NCBI RefSeq assembly: GCF_029945895.1
Contig: NZ_JAQSDL010000043.1
Span: 1 to 64,000, forward strand
Origin: Polaromonas sp.
Lineage (GTDB): Bacteria > Pseudomonadota > Gammaproteobacteria > Burkholderiales > Burkholderiaceae_C
Direction of reading: 5' to 3'
Length of the DNA: 64,000 bases
The position numbers were made by a program, and so were the translations under genes. Of this stretch, positions 18,139 to 27,441 are shown one piece after another; position 1 is the first letter of the stretch, and every line of letters begins with the position of its first letter. The notes below the pieces were generated by a model. The model had not been told where the DNA came from. It did not search any database and was given only the letters and a program-made list of their open reading frames with translations.

Positions 18139-18524
18139 GGTTTGTCTCCCCACCAGCCGACTCGCGGCGCAGCTACACAAGCGGCGAGCTCATCGGCGCT
18201 GACATCAATGTCCATTCGCAGCAGCGCCGCCGCCATGGACTTGCCCAGGTTGTCCAGACGCAGGTTGCGCGCGCCGCCGCCCTGCAACGCATCATGCAGC
18301 ACCAGCTTGATCGCCAGGATATTCGGTAAATACCAGCACTCGACTTTGCCCGGCAGCCAGGGGGCAAAGTGGGCCTGCACGCGCTCTGCCGTGACCTCGC
18401 GCGCCAGCACGGCGTAACCCGCTTCATTCCAGGCAAACAGGCCGAAGTCCACCCAGTCGGCCTTGTCGCCGCTGCGTGCATGGGCCAGCCGGACGAGCTG
18501 GATTTTTTGAGTGGGCGTTGTCAT
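18135..18524 (-). CDS. AtuA-like C-terminal (ferredoxin-fold) domain protein
   Basis: A 129-residue stand-alone protein matching the C-terminal domain of AtuA (begins IQLVRLAHARSGDKADWVDF; later LPNILAIKLVLHDALQGGGA and LRLDNLGKSMAAALLRM). In Pseudomonas AtuA this domain is fused to the N-terminal DUF1446 part; here it is a separate gene overlapping its partner by ATGA. The two proteins probably form a complex. ATG at 18522-18524 is chosen from the overlap and domain start. Confidence 0.85.
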   Translation of the reverse strand: MTTPTQKIQLVRLAHARSGDKADWVDFGLFAWNEAGYAVLAREVTAERVQAHFAPWLPGKVECWYLPNILAIKLVLHDALQGGGARNLRLDNLGKSMAAALLRMDIDVSADELAACVAAPRVGWWGDKP

Positions 18525-19915
18525 GTCTGCAACAGCTCCACACGGGTGTTGGGCTCCACCAGGCGGCGGTCGATCAGGGCTGGCCAGATGCCCAGCAGCT
18601 CGCTGGTGTTGTGCAGGCCGTGAAAGCCGCAGGTGTAGGCCGGCCCGCTCAGTCCCATCCACGGAAACAGCCGGCCGAAACCATCGGCCGCTTTTTTGTC
18701 GCGCGTGCGCAGCACCATGCGCACCCAGACCTCGTTGAGCTCGGCCAGCGCCTGTGCATCGGGCAGGGGCGCCAGCGCGCCGTGCGCCGAATTCAGACCC
18801 GGGAACTCGACAAAGAGGGCCTCGTGTGGCACCGCCTTGTCGGCCAGCTGGCTCTTGACCATCTCCACCGCCGCCAGCGCCTTGTCATAAGCGTCCGGCC
18901 AGCTGAAGCCCCAGGTCACCTCGGCCTTGAAGCCGTCCCGGTAGCCACCGACGACCTTGAGCTGGTCGGTGCGTGGCCGGCCGGTGGCGCCCGTCAAACG
19001 CACACGGTCCTGGCCCAGGTCCTCGAGATGGATGGTGGACAGGTCCAGCACCACATCGGGCGAGACATAGGCATGCGGGTTATGCACTTCGTACAGCAGT
19101 TGCTGGCGCACCGTGTCGAAGTTGATGCGCCCGCCGGTGCCCGGCGCCTTGGTGATGACTGCGCTGCCGTCCTCGCTGACCTCGGCGATCGGGTAACCGA
19201 TGTGGGCCAGGTCGGGAATGGCTTTCCAGGCCTGGGCGCTGCCGAAGTTGCCGCCACTGCCCTGGCCCGAGCATTCAAGCAGATGCCCGACCGCAAGGCC
19301 TTGCGCCAGACGGGTCAGGTCGGCCGGTGTCGGTGCATCTTCTGCGTCGCCGAGATTCCAGTTGAACTCGTGCACCAGCGGCGCAAGGAAGAGCGCGGCA
19401 TCGGCAACGCGGCCGGTGATCACGATGTCGGCCCCCTGCTGCAGCGCAGAAACGATGGGGCGCGCACCGAGATAGGCATTGGCAAACACCATGCGCTCAC
19501 GCACGGCATCAAACGGGGCGCCGCTGAACATGTGCGCCGGCGCCAGCCCGCTGACCTGTTGCAACACCTCGTCACCTGTCACAACGGCGACGCGGGCAGT
19601 CCACCCTTTTGCCGAAAAAGCCTCGCGGACGGCCGCCGCGGCACCGGCCGGATTGAGCCCGCCGGCATTGCAGATGAAGCGCACTTTTCGCTGCACCATC
19701 GCAGGCCACAAACGCAAAAGCATGGGCACCACGTCCCTAGCGTAGCCAAGGGAAACATCACGCTGCAGATCCTTCTGCAGAATGGCCAGTGTGAGCTCCG
19801 CGAGGTGGTCGCTGGCGATGTACTGAACCCCTCCGCGCTCGATGCTTGCGAGCACCGGTTCCCATGCGTCTCCGTAGAAACCCAACCCGGCACCAATCCG
19901 GATTGATTTTTTCAT
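18521..19915 (-). CDS. atuA: Acyclic terpene utilisation protein AtuA (DUF1446)
   Basis: A 464-residue protein of the AtuA/DUF1446 family (RIGAGLGFYGDAWEPVLASI, then VRFICNAGGLNPAGAAAAV and ADIVITGRVADAALFLAP). Genetic studies in Pseudomonas place AtuA in citronellol/geraniol degradation, but its reaction is not established. Compared with the ~590-residue Pseudomonas protein it lacks the C-terminal domain, which is encoded by the next gene. It is the first gene of an operon divergent from livH and starts at the stop of a five-codon upstream ORF. Confidence 0.88.
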   Translation of the reverse strand: MKKSIRIGAGLGFYGDAWEPVLASIERGGVQYIASDHLAELTLAILQKDLQRDVSLGYARDVVPMLLRLWPAMVQRKVRFICNAGGLNPAGAAAAVREAFSAKGWTARVAVVTGDEVLQQVSGLAPAHMFSGAPFDAVRERMVFANAYLGARPIVSALQQGADIVITGRVADAALFLAPLVHEFNWNLGDAEDAPTPADLTRLAQGLAVGHLLECSGQGSGGNFGSAQAWKAIPDLAHIGYPIAEVSEDGSAVITKAPGTGGRINFDTVRQQLLYEVHNPHAYVSPDVVLDLSTIHLEDLGQDRVRLTGATGRPRTDQLKVVGGYRDGFKAEVTWGFSWPDAYDKALAAVEMVKSQLADKAVPHEALFVEFPGLNSAHGALAPLPDAQALAELNEVWVRMVLRTRDKKAADGFGRLFPWMGLSGPAYTCGFHGLHNTSELLGIWPALIDRRLVEPNTRVELLQT

Positions 19916-19929
19916 TGAATGCAGCTCAT
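19912..19929 (-). CDS. Five-codon upstream ORF coupled to atuA
   Basis: Minus-strand frame encoding MSCIQ then TGA. A strong GGGAG Shine-Dalgarno (19935-19939) lies 5 bases before its ATG, while atuA itself has none that close. The uORF stop overlaps the atuA ATG (ATGA), so ribosomes finishing the leader could re-initiate at atuA. Translation of this leader is inferred. Confidence 0.4.
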   Translation of the reverse strand: MSCIQ

Positions 19930-19990
19930 GATCACTCCCGTCAGATTCGAGTCAGAAAAAAGCAATGGGTTCCGCCGGCGGCCTGTTGCT

Positions 19991-20020
19991 TTATTTTTAC
20001 CAAGCACCTGCTTTGTAAAA
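19991..20020. promoter_or_regulatory. TetR-type operator in the atuA-livH divergent promoter region
   Basis: A 30-bp element with the palindromic core AAGCA-CC-TGCTT. It matches 27 of 30 positions of the element upstream of the TetR gene at 37767-37796. It lies between the atuA (minus) and livH (plus) starts, 18 bases before the livH GTG, where a bound repressor could block both promoters. Confidence 0.7.
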
Positions 20021-20037
20021 TTTATTGTGGAGTAAAA

Positions 20038-20934
20038 GTGCAGTTATTGCAATTGATCATCAGCGGCATCGCGCAAGGTTGCATCTACGGGCTCATTGCC
20101 CTGGGTTTTGTCCTGATTTACAAGGCCACCGAAACCGTGAGCTTCGCCCAGGGCGAGCTCATGATGCTGGGCGCGTTTGGCGGCCTGGCCTGCATGACCA
20201 TGCTGGGTTTTCCGTTCTGGCTGGCCATCCTCAGCGCCATCGCCGGCATGGCCCTGTTCGGTGTGCTGCTCGAGCGGCTGGTGATACGGCCGATCCTGGG
20301 TCAGCCGGCGTTTTCCATCGTGATGCTGACCATTGGTGTCGGCTACGTGGCGCGCGGCCTGATCACCATGATCCCCGGCATAGGCACGGAAACCCACACC
20401 CTGCCGGTGCCCTACAAGGACATGATCTGGCAAATCGGCGGCGACGCCAATGCAAAGGGTGCCCTGATTCTGAATGTTGAGCAGATGGCCGTCATCGGCA
20501 GCACCGCGGTGTTGTGCGTGCTGCTGTTCGCCCTGTTCAAGTACAGCAAGCTCGGCATCGCCATGCAGGCGTCCTCGCAGAACCAGCTGGCCGCCTACTA
20601 CATGGGCATTCCGGTCAAGCGCCTCAACGGCCTTGTCTGGGGCCTGGCTGCCGCCGTGGCGGCGGTCGCCGGTCTGCTGCTGGCCCCCATCACCTTTGTG
20701 CACGCCAACATGGGTTTCATTGGCCTGAAGGCTTTTCCGGCGGCCGTGGTCGGCGGCTTCGGCAGCCTGCCCGGCGCCATTGTGGGCGGCCTGATCATCG
20801 GCATTGTCGAATCGCTGGCGGGCTTTTACGCGCCTGACGGCATCAAGGACATCGCGGCCTACGTGGTGGTGCTGATCATGCTCATGGTCAAGCCCAACGG
20901 GCTGTTCGGCGAAAAACTGCGGAAGAAGGTATGA
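20038..20934 (+). CDS. livH: Branched-chain-type ABC permease LivH
   Basis: A 298-residue permease of the LivH family with about eight membrane segments. It begins VQLLQLIISGIAQGCIYGLI with the family motif ATETVSFAQGELMMLG. The coupling-loop region carries the conserved FGSLPGAIVGGLIIGIVESL. The GTG start at 20038 follows GGAG by 5 bases. In this operon the substrate is probably a carboxylic acid degraded by the atu enzymes rather than leucine; that is inference from context. Confidence 0.9.
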   Translation: MQLLQLIISGIAQGCIYGLIALGFVLIYKATETVSFAQGELMMLGAFGGLACMTMLGFPFWLAILSAIAGMALFGVLLERLVIRPILGQPAFSIVMLTIGVGYVARGLITMIPGIGTETHTLPVPYKDMIWQIGGDANAKGALILNVEQMAVIGSTAVLCVLLFALFKYSKLGIAMQASSQNQLAAYYMGIPVKRLNGLVWGLAAAVAAVAGLLLAPITFVHANMGFIGLKAFPAAVVGGFGSLPGAIVGGLIIGIVESLAGFYAPDGIKDIAAYVVVLIMLMVKPNGLFGEKLRKKV

Positions 20935-21020
20935 CCCCCACGCCTGTCGCTTCGCGTACTGCGCTGCACCCGGAGGGGGCCGCTGCGCCTGCGGCCCGGC
21001 CAAGCCGGACCCGCGGCCCC
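20935..21020 (+). repeat. Family-2 GC-rich dispersed repeat, copy R1
   Basis: Starts CCCCCACGC, contains CTTCGCG, then GGAGGGGGCCGCTGCGCC, and ends CCGGACCCGCGGCCCC. It fills most of the unusually long 157-bp livH-livM gap. Confidence 0.7.
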
Positions 21021-21091
21021 TGCTTGAAAAGTCAGTTGCCCCCCTGCTCGCTCGCTGCGTGCAATTCACTGCAACCAGAAAAATAAAATTC

Positions 21092-22168
21092 ATGAGATTC
21101 ATTTTTAAAACTGACTACGGGCAGGACATCAATCTTGCCAAACACGGCGGCCACATCTTCTGGTACAGCGCCCTGATGCTGTTGCTGGTGGCAGCACCGT
21201 GGCTTTTCGCCGAATATTGGCTGGCACAGCTGACCTTCATCCTGATTTATTCAATCGCTGGTCTGGGGCTGATGCTGCTGGCCGGATTCACCGGTCTGTT
21301 TTCGCTGGGGCATGCGGCCTTTCTCGGAGTGGGCGCCTATACCCAGGCGGTGATGACCAACGCCGGCGTGCCCTTCCCGATTGCACTGGCGTGTGCGGCG
21401 GGGCTGTCCGCTGCCGTAGGTCTGGTGGTCGGGCTGCCGGCGCTGCGCGTCAAGGGCATCTATCTCGGCATTGCCACACTGTCCTTCGGCTTCATCGTCG
21501 AAGAAGTGTTTGCGCGCTGGGAGTCCGTCACGGGAGGCAACTCGGGCATCCACATCAAGGCGCCCGACCTGTTCGGCTGGAAGTTGAACAGCGGGGAGGA
21601 GTTCTATTTCCTCTGTCTGGTGATTGCCATTGGCGCCACGCTGGCGATTCTGAACCTGCTGCGCTCGCCGACGGGCCGCGCCTTTGTTGCCATCCGCGAC
21701 TCGGAAATCTCGGCACAAAGCATGGGCATTCACCTGGCCCGGTACAAGACGCTGTCGTTCGCGCTGTCCGCCGCACTGGCCGGAATTGCGGGAGCGCTCT
21801 ACGCCCACAAGCTGCAGTTCATTTCGCCCGACCAGTTCAACATTCTGCAATCGATTGACCTGCTGCTCATGATTGTGGTCGGCGGCCTGGGGTCGGTGCA
21901 CGGCGCTTTCCTGGGCGCCATCTTCCTGATTTCCATGCCGCAGGCCATTGCGCTGGTCAAGGACTACCTGCCAGCCTTCATCGGCCAGGCGCCCGGCCTG
22001 CAGGGCCTGGTGTACGGCCTGGTGCTGATTGGGTTTGTCCTGTTTGAACCCCTGGGTCTGTACGGGCGCTGGCTCAAGATCCGTACCTACCTGCAGACAT
22101 TCCCGTTCTATCGAAAAGGCATGTTCAAACGCCAGAAATCCTTTCAAAAATCGGATCGACTCAAATGA
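21092..22168 (+). CDS. livM: Branched-chain-type ABC permease LivM
   Basis: A 358-residue permease with about ten membrane segments. LivM motifs are GLGLMLLAGFTGLFSLGHAA, then LPALRVKGIYLGIATLSF, and GGLGSVHGAFLGAI near the C-terminus. ATG at 21092 begins MRFIFKTDYG; the longer frame runs back into repeat R1. Its stop overlaps the livG start (ATGA). It forms the membrane channel with LivH. Confidence 0.92.
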   Translation: MRFIFKTDYGQDINLAKHGGHIFWYSALMLLLVAAPWLFAEYWLAQLTFILIYSIAGLGLMLLAGFTGLFSLGHAAFLGVGAYTQAVMTNAGVPFPIALACAAGLSAAVGLVVGLPALRVKGIYLGIATLSFGFIVEEVFARWESVTGGNSGIHIKAPDLFGWKLNSGEEFYFLCLVIAIGATLAILNLLRSPTGRAFVAIRDSEISAQSMGIHLARYKTLSFALSAALAGIAGALYAHKLQFISPDQFNILQSIDLLLMIVVGGLGSVHGAFLGAIFLISMPQAIALVKDYLPAFIGQAPGLQGLVYGLVLIGFVLFEPLGLYGRWLKIRTYLQTFPFYRKGMFKRQKSFQKSDRLK

Positions 22169-23016
22169 GCGCCCTACAACCATCCGCCATTCAGCCCCTG
22201 CTGTCCGCAAAAAATCTAAGCGTCCGTTTTGGCGGCGTGCTGGCGGTCAACAATGTCAGTTTTGATGTCAAGCAGGGCGAGGTCTTTACCCTCATCGGTC
22301 CCAATGGTGCCGGCAAGACCACGGTGTTCAACCTGATCAGCCGCATCTACACGCCGACCTCCGGCGAGATCGACTACCTGGGAAAAAAGCTGACCGACCA
22401 GCCGCCGCACAAGATTGCCGCGCTAGGCATCGCCCGCACCTTCCAGAACATCGAGCTGTTCGAACACGCCACCGTTCTGCACAACCTGCTGATTGGCCGG
22501 CACACGCACCGGCAAACCGGTTTGTGGAGCGAGATTTTTTTCACCAAAAAAACCCGCGAAGCCGAAATTCAGGCGCGAGAAAAAGCCGAGCAGATCATCG
22601 ACCTGCTGGACCTGCAGCATCACCGCGACTCCTATGTCGCCGGCCTGCCCTATGGCGTGCGCAAGGTGGTGGAACTGGCGCGTGCGCTGTGCACCGAACC
22701 CAAGCTGCTGCTGCTGGACGAACCTTCATCCGGCCTCAACGTGGAGGAAACCGACGACATGGCCTTCTGGATTCAGGACATCAAGAACGAACTCGGCATC
22801 ACCGTGCTGATGGTCGAGCATGATATGACACTGGTCTCCAAGGTGTCCGACCGCGTGCTGGCCATGAACCAGGGGGAGGTGCTGGCCATGGGCACACCCC
22901 GCGAGGTACAGAACGACCCCGGTGTCATCGAGGCCTACCTTGGGTCCATCGACGATGTGTCCTCACTGCGCCGGCAACACAAGGCTGTCGACTTGCACGC
23001 AGAGGTCCGCTCATGA
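22165..23016 (+). CDS. livG: Branched-chain-type ABC ATPase LivG
   Basis: A 283-residue ATPase. Walker A GPNGAGKT (residues 45-52), Q-loop ARTFQNIELF, signature-like YGVRKVVELARAL, Walker B LLLLDEPSSGLN, and switch VEHDMTLV. The degenerate YGxxKxxE signature is normal for LivG. It overlaps both neighbours by four bases, indicating tight translational coupling. Confidence 0.93.
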   Translation: MSALQPSAIQPLLSAKNLSVRFGGVLAVNNVSFDVKQGEVFTLIGPNGAGKTTVFNLISRIYTPTSGEIDYLGKKLTDQPPHKIAALGIARTFQNIELFEHATVLHNLLIGRHTHRQTGLWSEIFFTKKTREAEIQAREKAEQIIDLLDLQHHRDSYVAGLPYGVRKVVELARALCTEPKLLLLDEPSSGLNVEETDDMAFWIQDIKNELGITVLMVEHDMTLVSKVSDRVLAMNQGEVLAMGTPREVQNDPGVIEAYLGSIDDVSSLRRQHKAVDLHAEVRS

Positions 23017-23810
23017 GCGCTGTGCCACCCCCCGTGAGCGACCAGCCCGTGCTCAAGCTGCTCAACGTCGAAAGCTCCTATGGCCCGATCAAGGCGATAC
23101 GCGGCGTGAGCCTGCAGGTGCGTCGCGGTGAAATCGCCACCGTGCTGGGCTCCAACGGCGCGGGCAAGACCACCATTCTGAAAACCATCTCCGGCATCAT
23201 TGATCCGCGCAAGGGCTCCATCGAATTCAAGGGCGGCAACATCACCGCGCAGGACCCGGCCTATATCGTCCAGCAGGGCCTGAGCCATGTGCCCGAGGGC
23301 CGCGAAGTGTTTCCACTGCTCAGCGTCCGCGACAACCTGTTGATGGGCGCCTACACGCGCAAGGACCGCGACGGGGTGGCACGGGACATTGAGGTCGTCT
23401 TCGGCTACTTTCCCATCCTGCGCGAGCGTGCGCTGCAGGACGCCGGCCTGCTGTCCGGCGGCCAGCAGCAGATGTTGTCGATCTCGCGCGCCCTGATGGC
23501 CTCGCCGGACCTGATCCTGCTGGACGAACCCAGCCTGGGCCTGTCCCCCAAGCTGACCAAGGAGATCTTCGAGATCGTGGTGCGCATCAACCGCGAGCGC
23601 GGCACCACGATATTGCTGGTGGAACAAAACGCCAACATGGCCCTGAACGCCTCCGACTACGGCTACGTGCTGGAAAACGGCCGCATCGTGATGGAAGACA
23701 CCTGTGCCCGGCTGCGGGAAAAGGAAGACATCAAGGAGTTCTACCTGGGCATGAAGGAAGACGGCGTGCGCAGCGAGCGCCGCTGGAAGAAAAAGAAAAC
23801 ATGGCGGTAA
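23013..23810 (+). CDS. livF: Branched-chain-type ABC ATPase LivF
   Basis: A 265-residue ATPase with Walker A GSNGAGKT (about 46-53), signature LSGGQQQ, Walker B LILLDEPSLGLS and the switch VEQNANMAL. It is the second, asymmetric ATPase of the Liv importer. The C-terminal tail (EFYLGMKEDGVRSERRWKKK) is lysine-rich, as in many Comamonadaceae LivF proteins from catabolic clusters. Confidence 0.93.
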   Translation: MSAVPPPVSDQPVLKLLNVESSYGPIKAIRGVSLQVRRGEIATVLGSNGAGKTTILKTISGIIDPRKGSIEFKGGNITAQDPAYIVQQGLSHVPEGREVFPLLSVRDNLLMGAYTRKDRDGVARDIEVVFGYFPILRERALQDAGLLSGGQQQMLSISRALMASPDLILLDEPSLGLSPKLTKEIFEIVVRINRERGTTILLVEQNANMALNASDYGYVLENGRIVMEDTCARLREKEDIKEFYLGMKEDGVRSERRWKKKKTWR

Positions 23811-23816
23811 ATAGGA

Positions 23817-23900
23817 CGCCCCCCCAAGCGGCCTTCGGCCGCCTCCCCCCACTGGGGGACGCCGCTGGCGGCCCGGCAAAGCCGGTTCCGCGGCGGCCTG
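23817..23900 (+). repeat. Family-2 GC-rich dispersed repeat, copy R2
   Basis: CCCCCCCAAGCGGCC, then GGGGGACGCCGCTGGCG and GCCCGGCAAAGCCGG-TTCCGCGG. It fills the livF-to-synthetase gap and is folded by two local palindromes. Confidence 0.7.
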
Positions 23901-23939
23901 GAATTAATTCAACTGCCGCATCTGGCTGTGGAGCTCGAA

Positions 23940-25796
23940 ATGTCTAATCTTTGGGACTTGTCCCACATCCAGCCAGAGACCCGCGTGGTGCTCGAAGGCC
24001 AAACCATTCCCGAACTGTTCTGGAACGGCGTGGCGCAGCGGCAGGACCAGGTCTGGATGCGCCAGAAAAAACTGGGCATCTGGCGCAGCTGGTCCTGGAA
24101 CCAGACCGGTGAAGCCGTGCGCGAGATCGCCGGCGGCCTGATCAGCCTGGGCTTTGCCCCCGGCGAATGCGCCTCCATCCTCTCGAACACGGTGATCGAA
24201 TGGGTGCTGGCCGACCTCGCCGTGCTCAGCTGCGGCGGTGTGGCCAACGGCATTTACCCGACGGACGCTGCTTCCCAGGTGCATTACCTGTGCGAAGACT
24301 CGCGCACCACCCTGCTGTTTGTTGAAGACGACGAGCAGCTCGACAAGGCCCTTGAGGTGCGCAGCGCACTTCCCGGCCTGCGCAAGATCGTGGTGTTTGA
24401 CATGGAGGGTTTGCGCGACCTTGACGAGGCTGATGTCATCAGCCTGTCTGCCCTGCGCGAGCTGGGACGCAGCTACCTCGCCGCTCACCCCGGCGTGGTG
24501 GATGAACGTGTCAAGGCCTGCCGGCCCGAAGACCTGGCCATTCTGGTCTACACCTCGGGCACCACCGGAAAGCCGAAGGGGGCCATGCACAGTCACCGGG
24601 GCCTGGTGTTCACCGCGCGCGGCTACAACACCCTGGTGGCGCAGGACGAAAACGACGAACGCATGTGTTTCCTGCCGCTGTGCCACATCGCAGAACGCAT
24701 GGGTGGCGAATACTTTGCCATGTATACAGGCGCCAAGCTCAACTTTGTCGAGAACCCCGAAACCATTCCGGAAAACGTGCGCGAAATCGCGCCTACCGTG
24801 TTCACCGCGGTGCCGCGCGTCTGGGAAAAGTTCTACTCGGGCGTGATGATCGCGCTCAAGGAAGCCAGCCGCCTGCAGCAGGCGGCCTACGCCTGGGGCA
24901 TTGGCGTGGGCAGCGAGATCGCCGAGCTGGTCATGGCCGGCCAGCCGGTCAGCAGCTGGCTCAAGCTGAAATTCACCATCGCCCGGTGGATCGCGCTGGA
25001 CAACGCGCGCAAGCTCATAGGCATCCACCGCGCCCGCTTTTGCGTGACCGGCGCAGCACCCATCTCCCCGGAGCTGGTCAAGTGGTACATGGCGCTGGGT
25101 GTGCCAATGCTGGAGGTCTGGGGCATGACGGAAACCTGCGGCGCTTCGACCGGTGTTCCTGCCAGCCGCATCAAGCCGGGCTCCATCGGGCCGGCGGCCG
25201 GCTACAACGAGATGAAGCTCGATCCGGCCACCGGTGAAATCATGGTGCGCGGCACCAATGTCTTCATGGGCTACCTGAACCTGCCTGAGAAGACCGCAGA
25301 AACCATCGATGCCGACGGCTGGCTGCATACCGGCGACGTCGGCCTGGTGGACGGGGAAGGTTTTTACCGGATCACCGACCGCATGAAAGACATCATCATC
25401 ACTGCCGGCGGGAAAAACGTGACCCCCAGCGAACTGGAAAACGAGTTGAAGTTTTCGCCCTACATCACCGATGCAGTGGTGATCGGCGACAAGCGCCCTT
25501 ACCTCACTGCCATCATCATGATCGACCAGGAAAACGTCGAAAAATATGCGCAGGACCATGACGTTCCCTTCAGCAACTACCAGAGCCTGACGCGCTCGGC
25601 GGAAGTCCAGGAGCTGATTCAGGCGGAGCTGGACCGGGTCAACAAGAAGTTCGCGCGGGTCGAGCAGATCAAGAAATTTTTCCTGCTTGAAACACAGCTG
25701 AGCGCGGAGGACGAGGAACTGACGCCGACCATGAAGCTCAAGCGCAAGCTGGTCGAAAAAAAATACGCCGACACGATCGAAGCGATGTACCGCTAG
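23940..25796 (+). CDS. AMP-forming acyl-CoA synthetase (long-chain type, AtuH-like role)
   Basis: A 618-residue adenylate-forming ligase. The ATP-binding P-loop YTSGTTGKPKG is at residues 204-214; the adenylation motifs WGMTETCG, GWLHTGDVG and ITDRMKDIIITAGGKNVTP follow, and a C-terminal lysine-rich end is complete. It resembles the FAA1/COG1022 long-chain group. It would activate the imported acid with CoA, the step assigned to AtuH in Pseudomonas. ATG at 23940 follows GGAG by 6 bases; a GTG four codons upstream is less likely. Confidence 0.9.
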   Translation: MSNLWDLSHIQPETRVVLEGQTIPELFWNGVAQRQDQVWMRQKKLGIWRSWSWNQTGEAVREIAGGLISLGFAPGECASILSNTVIEWVLADLAVLSCGGVANGIYPTDAASQVHYLCEDSRTTLLFVEDDEQLDKALEVRSALPGLRKIVVFDMEGLRDLDEADVISLSALRELGRSYLAAHPGVVDERVKACRPEDLAILVYTSGTTGKPKGAMHSHRGLVFTARGYNTLVAQDENDERMCFLPLCHIAERMGGEYFAMYTGAKLNFVENPETIPENVREIAPTVFTAVPRVWEKFYSGVMIALKEASRLQQAAYAWGIGVGSEIAELVMAGQPVSSWLKLKFTIARWIALDNARKLIGIHRARFCVTGAAPISPELVKWYMALGVPMLEVWGMTETCGASTGVPASRIKPGSIGPAAGYNEMKLDPATGEIMVRGTNVFMGYLNLPEKTAETIDADGWLHTGDVGLVDGEGFYRITDRMKDIIITAGGKNVTPSELENELKFSPYITDAVVIGDKRPYLTAIIMIDQENVEKYAQDHDVPFSNYQSLTRSAEVQELIQAELDRVNKKFARVEQIKKFFLLETQLSAEDEELTPTMKLKRKLVEKKYADTIEAMYR

Positions 25797-26007
25797 GCCG
25801 AACCCACCGCCTCGCAGAGGCCTTCCCCCCTTCTTTTTAACCGTCGCCAGAAGAACCCAGCTGGCGGCAATGGCTTTGCCATGCCCATTTTTTTAGAGAC
25901 GCCCCTTTTAGCTGCTGCATCCTGATCTGACTGCTGGCGTCAGGATGCCAGGCGTGACCGCGCCTGACACGTGCCAGCGATAGACCATTCATCAAACGGA
26001 GACCTCA

Positions 26008-27234
26008 ATGAATTTCAGAACCACCGCAACCCTTGCCCTCCTGGCGCTCAGTGCCGGCCATGCCATCGCCCAGCAGGGCGTCACCAAGACCGAAATCACC
26101 CTCGGCTCCATCCAGGACCTGTCCGGCCCCCTGGCCGGCTTCGGCAAGCAGATCCGGCTGGGGATGATGCTGCGTGTGGACGAACTCAACGAGCAGGGCG
26201 GCGTCAACGGACGCAAGGTCAAGCTGCTGATCGAAGACTCCGGCTATGACCCCAAGAAGGCCATCCTGGCCGCGCAGAAACTGGTCAACCAGGACAAGAT
26301 TTTCATGATGGTCGGTCACCTCGGCACGGCCCAGAATCTGGCGGCCATGCCGGTGCAGTTCGAAAAGAATGTCATCAACTTCTTTCCAATCACCGCCGCA
26401 CGCGAGATGTACGAGCCACTCGACCGGCTCAAGTACGCCTTCGCCGCGACCTACTACGACCAGATCCGCATCGCAACGCCCAAGCTGATGAAGGACAGAA
26501 ACATCAAGAGCGCCTGCATCATTTACCAGGACGACGACTTTGGGCAGGAGGTTCTGCGCGGTGCTGAAGCGGGCCTCAAAACCATAGGCGCGACTTTTGT
26601 TGAAAAGACCTCGTACAAACGCGGTGCAACTGATTTTTCATCCCAGGTTGCCAGAATGAAAGCCTCCGGTTGCGAAATGGTTGTGCTGGGCACCATCATC
26701 CGCGAAACCATAGGCACCATTGGGGAATCTCGCAAGACCGGTTTCAACCCCGTCTTTCTCGGCTCCAGCGCGGCCTACACCGACCTGATCCACAAGCTCG
26801 GCGGCAAGGCCATGGACGGACTGTTTGCCACCATGACATCCCAGCACCCCTACCTGGACGCCGCGGAGCAGCCAGTGCGCTTCTGGGCCAACAAGTACAA
26901 GACCAAGTTCAACGATGAGCCGACAGTTTTCTCGGTTTACGGCTACGCCGCCATTGATGCTTTCCTCCGTGGGGCCCAGAAAGCCGGGACCGATCTCACC
27001 ACCGACAGCTTCATCAAGGCCATGGACACCATGGTGATCCCGCGCGACATGTTCGGCACGGCAGAGGCCAGCTTCAGCCCGACCAAGCGCCTGGGCAACA
27101 ACTTCTCACGGCTTTCCCAACTGCAGGAGGGCCGCTGGAAAGTGGTGTCCGAATACGTGGCGTTCAACGGTCTGCGCCCCGTGCTGCAGAAAAACGGCAC
27201 GTGGAAGATCAGCGCCGACCAGTTCAAGGACTAG
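26008..27234 (+). CDS. Liv-type periplasmic substrate-binding protein 1
   Basis: A 408-residue type I periplasmic binding protein (peripla_BP_6) with a signal peptide (MNFRTTATLALLALSAGHAIA). The mature part begins QQGVTKTEITLGSIQDLSGP and continues with PITAAREMY and SGCEMVVLGTII. GGAG lies 6 bases before the ATG. It is a close paralogue of the next gene but has an extra C-terminal tail of about 22 residues. It presumably feeds LivHMGF. Confidence 0.92.
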   Translation: MNFRTTATLALLALSAGHAIAQQGVTKTEITLGSIQDLSGPLAGFGKQIRLGMMLRVDELNEQGGVNGRKVKLLIEDSGYDPKKAILAAQKLVNQDKIFMMVGHLGTAQNLAAMPVQFEKNVINFFPITAAREMYEPLDRLKYAFAATYYDQIRIATPKLMKDRNIKSACIIYQDDDFGQEVLRGAEAGLKTIGATFVEKTSYKRGATDFSSQVARMKASGCEMVVLGTIIRETIGTIGESRKTGFNPVFLGSSAAYTDLIHKLGGKAMDGLFATMTSQHPYLDAAEQPVRFWANKYKTKFNDEPTVFSVYGYAAIDAFLRGAQKAGTDLTTDSFIKAMDTMVIPRDMFGTAEASFSPTKRLGNNFSRLSQLQEGRWKVVSEYVAFNGLRPVLQKNGTWKISADQFKD

Positions 27235-27291
27235 GAATTGCTTCCGACACAGCCCTCGGATCAGGAACAACCCTGACAGGGTCGCGCATGT

Positions 27292-27319
27292 GACAAGGCC
27301 GCCCTCGGGCGGCCTTGTC
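27292..27319 (+). terminator. Long perfect hairpin after the first binding-protein gene
   Basis: A 28-base perfect inverted repeat (GACAAGGCCGCCC and its complement around TC). It has no T run, so it may be a processing or partial-termination hairpin that sets the ratio of the two binding proteins. Confidence 0.6.
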
Positions 27320-27441
27320 GTTGATGAAGGCACGAACAGTGATGGCAGGGCTGCCCCCTAAGTGAATACGCCAGCTTGACAGGCGCGGGCGAAGGTTAAG
27401 AATGCCAAGCTGCAAGCACCTTCGTTTTACAGGAGACATCC

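Noticed and set aside
23904-25559. 551-residue minus-strand open frame
   Set aside because: Antisense to the acyl-CoA synthetase, whose adenylation motifs are complete.
25797-26007. Possible tenth family-1 copy near TTTAGCTGCTGCATCC at about 25906
   Set aside because: It has the AGCTGCTG start but lacks the CGC, 10-nt spacing and WGGGC blocks.
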